From Datisca glomerata (Eukaryota > Streptophyta > Magnoliopsida > Cucurbitales > Datiscaceae), in contig QANY01011952.1 of assembly GCA_003255025.1 (NCBI GenBank), positions 251,427-315,426 on the forward strand: DNA of 64,000 nucleotides. Direction: 5' to 3'. Below are positions 58,045 to 64,000 of the stretch, piece by piece (the stretch's first letter is position 1; the number at the start of each line of letters is the position of its first letter). The position numbers and the translations under genes were made by a program. The notes under the pieces are model-generated. The model was not told where the DNA came from, searched no databases, and was given only the letters and a program-made list of their open reading frames with translations.

Positions 58045-58622
58045 TGTAAAGGAAAAAATTCACGGTTTTAAAAAATTTGTCTTGAATTTCCTACATCATA
58101 ATAGAAAAATAAAGAGTACATGAAAAGGAGTAATAAGCATAATGATTTACATGGAAAATCTTTAAAGGGGAGAAAAATCACATGAAGACTTTGATAATAT
58201 TTCATTATGCAAAAAGGTTTACAAGGTTAATGTAAGCTAAACATTGTGCTTGTTTCTTGTGTGTTGATGGTTGTTGAGTGTCCTTTTGGAGTTACATATT
58301 GGCTCTATGTATAAGCATTCAATTAGTTACATATAATCTGATACAACTTATCTAATTCTATCTAAAAATAGGATCAACAAAATATTCCTCTAAGATCTAG
58401 CTTTTCAACATTAACAACTAAGTAATTCTTTATCGTCTGATCAATTTAATAGTCTTGATTAACTTTACTTTGGATTGTCACATTGGCAAGTCATGTACTT
58501 TCATCTGATTGGTCTTTTCTTCATAACAGCCTAGTTGATCCTACGGTCCTTACTTTATCTTCCCTTTGATGGAGTCTTCATTCTAGATCTTGTCACGTGT
58601 CATGTGAAATTTTATCTGTTCA
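58045..58622 (-). repeat. 5' LTR (578 bp)
   Basis: Direct copy of 48677-49219 with small indels. TG...CA ends, with the TSD immediately outside. Confidence 0.9.
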
Positions 58623-58738
58623 ATGAGCAACATGAAAACTCACATGAATTTAGAAAAAGATCTTAATATATTTTCTAAATAAGAAAATCATCTCTTATGA
58701 TATAAAACTTACTTATAATGAAAGAATGATGTTATAAT

Positions 58739-59485
58739 TAGGGGTGTGCACGGTTCGGTTCGGTAGGTTAGTAAGGGATATTTGTAATCGAAACTGAAAA
58801 TACAGTTACCTAAATTACGTAACCGAACCGAACCGAGGTAACCATTTGAATTGAATTGAATGTAACCAAAGTAATCGATTCAGTTTGGTTACCTTTAATC
58901 GGCTCGGCTGCATCTATAAAATTTTTTAAAATTTCTTAAACCATCATGAAAATTTAATCTAAAAACATCTATAGATTCAAAACATTCTAAAGCTCATTAA
59001 AGAATTAAGCTAACATCTAAGACTTCAGTCTCTTTCTTAAGATCAGTAAAGAATGTCTTCAAAATTTCTCAAGCTCAGTAGGGAATCAATAGAAAAATAT
59101 GCAATAGATCTAAAAATCAGAGACTAACAGATTTGAATGTTCAAAGACTAACAAATCTAAACATCAAAGACTACCATATCTAAAAATTGAAGTCTTACAT
59201 ATCTAAATTGCAAGTTTGAAGCCTTTTATTTACCTTTAAAAGAGATGAGGGAAGCTTTGAGGGGGACGAGCTCGAGCTGGATTGACGGAGGTGACTGACG
59301 AGGTTGATGGAGACTATGATGAGGGAGACGAGGAAGACTGTAATCTATAATATAGATGAGGTTGAGGGAGACAACTGATGAAGGTGATGAGGAACACTTT
59401 AGGAGACGAGGTTGAGGGAGACGACTACGAGGTTCTGTAAGTTGTAATTCAGATGAGGGAGACAAGGGAGAGTAATTGAAATTCA

Positions 59486-59541
<56 letters not shown>

Positions 59542-59827
59542 AAGAAGGCTGGAGGCGTGACGGAAAGAAGAGTCTTTTAGGGTTTGGGTCAATACATTTA
59601 ATTTTGGTTGAATTAAACTTAAATAATTAAAAATAATATATATGTATATATATTATATGGTTGTAATCGGTTCAAACCGATTACAAAATTAATGGGGAAT
59701 ATAACCTAATCGAATTTATGGTTATTAAAATTCCTGAACCGATTACAATCTACATAACAAAAGAACCGACCGAACTGATTTGGTTTGGTCAGTTCAGTTC
59801 ACTTCAGAGAAAATCTGCACACCCCTA
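58739..59827. mobile_element. hAT-type element, 1089 bp, TSD GTTATAAT/GCTATAAT
   Basis: Ends TAGGGGTGTGCA / TGCACACCCCTA inverted. It is flanked by 8 bp copies differing at one base (58731-58738 and 59828-59835). 'cggttcggtt' and its inverse near the ends make long subterminal inverted repeats. The minus frame 59486-59226 is low-complexity and not a transposase. Non-autonomous. Confidence 0.85.
59489..59537. repeat. (GA)n microsatellite inside the hAT element
   Basis: About 49 bases of uninterrupted AG repeat. Confidence 0.95.
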
Positions 59828-59835
59828 GCTATAAT

Positions 59836-60779
59836 TAGTACAATTTAAATTTAACTCATCTTACTTTATATGTATTATGTTCGAGCATTAAAACATTTTA
59901 TATATGAAGTATCTAAAATTTATATTCTAAAAGTTCTCATTTTTCACTATATAATATGTATGACATGTTGTTTTAATCTAGTCTAGTATATATAAAGTTT
60001 GGGTATAGACACTTCACAATATACTAAATGGCATACCCAACTATGAAATAAGTGTCACAATAAAGTTATCGAACTTTATTTTTTTTGTTTTTACAAAATT
60101 TTTAGTTGATTTTAATGAACTTAATTATTTCTTGACGAAAAAATGAGTTAACCATTATCTTTGGTGAAAGTGTATCATAATTGATTTGGTTTACAATTAA
60201 TTTATTAGCATGATGATAATGAAATTTACATTTATACTAAACTTTATATGTAACTAAAGAAAATGGATAACAAAAATAATGATTTTTCGATATCTTTTAA
60301 ATGTACACTTGATGTGATTTCTAATCTTAAACTTTTATTTGATCATTATAACCTTAAGGTTATGTTTTTAATTAAACATAACATTCGTCCAAAGTCTTGA
60401 ACAATCCATTAATAAACAATATGAGATCCTTGATTTATTTACCTTTTCACCCGATTGAACACAAATACTTATCACGTCATCTTTTTCCTTCGTGTTTTAC
60501 CTCGTCTCCTCGCAAGCATTTTTCTTCTTCGAAGATGTTCTTCTACTTCATGTCTTCATTCTCACCGGAAGGAGGGAGCTCACATTCTTCTTCTTCACAT
60601 CGGGAGCTCTCTTTGTCGTTGTATAAGAGCTCACATTCTTCTTCTTTGCATAGGAGCTCATCTTCTTCTAGAGAGAAAATAAATACTTAGAAATCTATGG
60701 AATACATAGGATATAGCTTCTCACAAGAGCTCGTGTTCTTCTTATATGTGATGAATGACTCATCAATGACCTGTAAATG
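59836..60779. other. Intergenic DNA, no gene supported
   Basis: AT-rich to about 60390. 60470-60680 is TCTTC-rich and gives Ser-rich frames ('ggagctcacattcttcttc' occurs repeatedly), which I read as simple sequence rather than a protein. Confidence 0.5.
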
Positions 60780-61385
60780 AGGTGTCAGATGTTCGTTAAC
60801 TTATGCTGACTAGGCATAGTTAGTTATAACACTGCACAGCTGGAGCTCATGTATTGGTAAAAAAGCATCAAGCAATCATTGCTCATTATGCAGTATGTTA
60901 TGGCCATAAAAAAGAGAAGATCCTCCTCGGGAAAAGGCAAATCAGAAAACACATAAAATAGAGAAATGACTATGTGAGAGAGAGCTTCATGCAAGTGTAT
61001 TAAAGTTTCTATGGTAAGCTTGTAAAGAAGAAAAACCTGGAGCTTTTGTATATGCACAGTCTATGAGGTTACTCTCTGTATTCTTTGTAATCTACTAAGG
61101 TGTGTTTTGAATCCTTGTAATCTATTCCATACCTAGTGGATTGGTTAGATTTCAGCTACTGTATGTAGGTTTACACTCTGTAAACTGAACTAGGATAAAT
61201 CTCCATGTTCCTAGTCTCTTTCCTCATCTCTCCTTCTTTTTTGAAATTATACAGTTTATCAATAAACTGTCAAACTTAGTTAAGTTCTTAGCTATTGTTT
61301 ACTTGGTTGAAGTCTTAGTTCTGCAATTCCTCTAGAGTTCAACCTGAGCTGAAGAGTCTACTAGGTACTTGATAAAAGTATTACG

Positions 61386-62270
61386 ATGGCAACCTCAACT
61401 ACTAAGCAAGATGTTGAGAAATTTGATGGTTCCAATGACTTTGCAGTCTAAAAATTAAAATGAAAATGCTATCTCTGCTTGTCAATCTGGGGCTTGATGA
61501 AGCTCTGGAAGGAAAGAGCAAGATGCCATCAACCTATTTAGAGGAAAATAAAAAATACATAATGAAAAGAGCCTATAATACACTAATTTTGAGTCTAAGT
61601 GGTAAGGTACTATGCGAAGTGGCTAAGATGAAGTCTGCTGTAGAGATATAGCTTAAACTAGATAACATATACATGACCAAGTCTTTATCCAACATACTAT
61701 ATCTTAAGGGTAGATTTTTACATTTAAGATGCAAGATGGTAAGAACTTGTAGGAGCATATTGATGACTTCAATAAGTTGTGCCTAGACTTAGAGACCATT
61801 CAGGTTGAATATGAGGATGAAGGCAAGGCATTGATGTTGTTGCATTCACTCCCAAAGTATTTTGAGAACTTTGTGGACATACTCAAGCATGGTAGAGAGA
61901 CATGGTAGAGTGACTTTATCATTGGATGATGGTATAAGGGCCTTGAAGTGAAAAGACTTTAAGAGAAAATATGAAATGAAGGAACAAATAAGAGAAAGCC
62001 TGACTGTCAGAGGAAGAACTGAGAAGAAGGATAAGAAAGCTAGAGGGAAATCTAGATCCAAGTCTAGAAGTGGACACAAGAACTTTAAGTATTACCACTA
62101 TCATGAAGAGGGACACATTAGAAGGTTGTGCCCAAAGAGAAAGAACAAAGGCAAAAGGAAGGAGAAAGAAACATAAAATGGTGATGCAGTAGTAGCTGAA
62201 GATGGCTATGAGAGTGCCGATGTCTTAGTTGTCACAACTAAGAATTCAAAGAAAAATTGGATATCTAATT
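61386..62270 (+). pseudogene. Copia element C gag and protease start, broken
   Basis: Starts MATSTTKQDVEKFDGSNDFA, the classic Tnt1-type gag opening, followed at once by a stop at the WRLKM position. It continues LSLLVNLGLDEALEGKSKMP, YIMKRAYNTLILSLSGKVL and LDNIYMTKSLSN. A basic stretch (KKARGKSRSKSRS) precedes a zinc knuckle reading YYHYHEEGHIRRLCP, in which the first two of the CxxC cysteines are Tyr. At 62257-62300 the protease site DSGCSFHMTP reads as N-stop-GCSFQMTP. Gag would package RNA; this one has lost both its reading frame and its zinc ligands. Confidence 0.8.
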
Positions 62271-63310
62271 GAGGATGCTCATTTCAAATGACACCTAACA
62301 AAAACTAGTTTAAAACCTATAAAGCAATATATGGAGGTTATGTGTTGCCCAGGAATGCAAACCATGTAAAGTGATTGGGGTACGAATCATCAGGTTGAAG
62401 ACACATGATGGGATTGAGAGAATCCTACAAGAAGTAAAACATGTTCCTGAGTTAAAGAGAAACCTAATCTCCTTAGGTATCTTTGACTAGGAAGGGTATT
62501 CTTATAAGGCTGAAGTAGGACCTCTCAAGATCATGAGAGGTTCACTGGTTATTATGAAAGGCATCAGGAGTAATGAACTTTATACCCTACTTGGGAGCAC
62601 TGTAATAGGAAATACAGCAACTGCATCAGGAGAAGTTTTGGACAAATCAAAACTTTGGCACATGAGACTGGCTCAATACTTAGAGAAATGACTCTATGAA
62701 CTGCACAAAAAGAATTGTTGTGTGGTGACAACCTTGGTAAGCTGGAATTCTGTGAGCATTGTGTCTTTGAGAAGTCATGTAGGGTGAAATTCAGTAAAAC
62801 AATGCATATAACTAAGGAGACCTTGAGTTATATACACTCATACCTATGGGGTCCTTCAAGAACAAAAACCTTAGGTGTAGGTAAATACTTTTTTACCTTC
62901 ATAAATGATTTTTCAAGGAAGGCATGGCATTATGTTCTAAAGTCCAAAAGTGAAGTTTTACAAAAGTTTAAAGACTAGAAGAAGATGGTTGAGCTGCGAT
63001 AGGGAAGAGAGTGAAAAAGGTATGGACAGACAATGACCTAGAATACCGGAATGTTGAGTTTAATAGTTTTTGCACTGATCAAGCTATTGTAAGGCACAAA
63101 ACATTTACATACACACCTCATCAAATTAGACTGACAGGGAGAATGAACAGAACATTCCTAGAATGAGTAATGTGCATGATTTCAAGTGCAAACTTGCCTA
63201 AGAAATCCTTGGGAGAAGCAGCTAATACTGCTGCATACCTGATAAATAAGAGTCCTCTGCAGCAATTGACTTTAAAACAACCTAAAGAATTATGGACTCA
63301 GAGTACACCG
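62271..63310 (+). pseudogene. Copia element C pre-integrase and integrase, broken
   Basis: KHVPELKRNLISLGIF (about 62440-62490) and a LWHMRLA-like stretch (62655) precede the frame 62715-62978: GKLEFCEHCVFEKSCRVKFS, LSYIHSYLWGPSRTKTLGVG and FFTFINDFSRKAWHYVLKSK. The integrase site normally IHADLWGPS is IHSYLWGPS, so the first catalytic Asp is replaced by Tyr. Later blocks (a TDNGLEF-like stretch at 63030, AANTAAYLINKSPLQQLTLK at 63220-63280) are in other frames. The integrase ends at LWTQ, near 63302. Confidence 0.8.
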
Positions 63311-64000
63311 AAAAGATCAGAGATATGAAAAGTTCCCTACTCTAGTGCGATTGGTACTCTAATGTACTCTATGGTGTGCACAAGACCAGATCTTGCATAT
63401 GTAGTAAGTTTAGTAAGTAGGTTCACGGCCAATCCTGGAAAAGGTCATTGGCAAGCAGTAAAGTGGATCTTCAGGTATCTAAGAGGTACAAGCTTATATG
63501 GCCTAACTAACTAGGAACTTTGAGATAATGATGAAGGTTTAGTTGGCTTTGTTGATTTAGATTATGCTAGAGATTTAGACAAAATGAGATCTATCACTAG
63601 TTTTATCTACAAACTCTTTAATTGCACAGTGAGTTGAAGGGAAAACTTACTACCTGTTGTGGCCCTTTCAACTACAGAAGCATAATATCCCCAACAGAAG
63701 CCATAAAGGAAGCATTGTGGTAGCATGGGCTAGTTGGAGAGTTTGGTAGAAGACAACACCACATTAAAGTTTTTTGTGACAATCACGGCAATACACTTAA
63801 GCAAAAACTAGATGTTCTATGAGAGAACAAAGCATATTGACGTCAAGTTTCATTCTATCAGAGAAGTGGTGCTTGGAGGGAAAGTTAAGGTGAAAAAGAT
63901 TAACATAGATGACAATCCTGCTGATATGCTTACTAAACCAGTAACTGGTATCAAGTTTCAAAAATGATTGAACTTGTTTAAGGTTACTGATTTTGTTACT
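63311..64000 (+). pseudogene. Copia element C RNase H region, with RT deleted
   Basis: Directly after integrase the sequence reads VPYSSAIGTLMYSMVCTRPD, SRFTANPGKGHWQAVKWIFR and YLRGTSLYGL, i.e. the segment downstream of RT. The RT palm with its YVDD motif (hundreds of residues in relatives) is absent, so a large internal deletion joins the two at about 63310-63335. RNase H continues GLVGFVDLDYARDLDKMRS, ALSTTEA, TKHIDVKFHSIREVV and DDNPADMLTKPV, with several stops. Confidence 0.8.

Larger units (their letters stand above)
48677..58622 (-). mobile_element. Non-autonomous LTR retrotransposon (gypsy/Tat-related), 9.9 kb with nested inserts, TSD ATGAG
   Basis: Direct repeats 48677-49219 and 58045-58622 both run TGTAAAGG...CTGTTCA. 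They are flanked by identical 5 bp ATGAG (48672-48676 and 58623-58627). Adjacent to the right LTR the minus strand reads tttggtactctcgttgagag, in the primer-binding position, which sets the minus orientation. No gag, protease, RT or integrase was recognised inside. Instead there are four tandem-repeat arrays, one homologous to gypsy element 1. It is interrupted by CACTA element 2 and a small hAT element. Confidence 0.9.
60780..64000 (+). mobile_element. Ty1/copia element C (Tnt1/Tork-like), plus strand, runs off the right edge
   Basis: A likely LTR (about 60780-61350, with the U5-like 'cttgtaatctattcc' and 'tacactctgtaaactgaac'), then gag, protease, pre-integrase and integrase pieces, a missing RT, and RNase H to the end of the window. 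No clear tRNA-Met primer site was found between LTR and gag. The 3' LTR lies beyond 64000. Confidence 0.75.

Noticed and set aside
60397..60690. Ser-rich plus frames of 97 and 75 residues
   Set aside because: Made of repeated TCTTC/agctcacattcttc phrases; no domain, no matching start or splice signals.
1..64000. CRISPR arrays, operons, ribosome-binding sites, rRNA or tRNA genes
   Set aside because: Nothing of the kind seen; the sequence is plant nuclear DNA. tRNA-like matches are only retrotransposon primer-binding sites.

Overview
This window looks like repeat-rich nuclear DNA from a flowering plant, most likely a eudicot. It is AT-rich, has GT-AG introns, and carries plant-type Ty3/gypsy and Ty1/copia polyproteins, CACTA, Mutator-like (MULE) and hAT DNA transposons, and a plastid rps4 fragment. 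I cannot name the species. Only three loci look like intact host genes: a MAPK-kinase-substrate-like gene (6256-6621) and a duplicated pair of small secreted cysteine-rich peptide genes (36753-37100 and 47496-47843). A decayed third copy of the peptide gene lies at 43093-43235.

Layout. 1-3795: 3' part of a decayed Tat/Ogre-like gypsy element (archaeal-type RNase H, integrase, tandem repeats, then an intron-containing ORF on the opposite strand). 3796-8000: AT-rich DNA around the MAPK-substrate gene. 8113-23870: a second gypsy relic of the same design in minus orientation, split by a 2.9 kb solo LTR (11135-14054, TSD CCATG) and a copia element (14211-22412). 23897-34880: a MULE with about 500 bp terminal inverted repeats. 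It holds a transposase pseudogene on + and a convergent GRF-zinc-finger gene on -, and is interrupted by a 5.6 kb CACTA element (24970-30549, TSD ATA) carrying exons of a leucine-rich-repeat receptor kinase. 34881-48676: the cysteine-rich peptide cluster, interleaved with two truncated copia copies (A and B), a 1.1 kb Mutator-type insertion (TSD TTTATTTTA), a plastid DNA insert and an assembly gap. 48677-58622: an LTR retrotransposon with perfect TSD ATGAG and no recognisable gag-pol but four different tandem-repeat arrays. It contains a second CACTA (49516-53539, TSD AAT, with exons resembling a DDT-domain protein) and a small hAT element. 58739-59827: a larger hAT element. About 60780-64000: a third copia element, plus strand, running off the window.

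Almost every transposon reading frame is broken by stops or frameshifts, so the transposons here are relics. Their order can be read from the nesting: the gypsy elements are oldest, then copia, solo LTR and MULE, and the CACTA elements came after the elements they interrupt. All family assignments come from motif recognition by eye; no database search was run.
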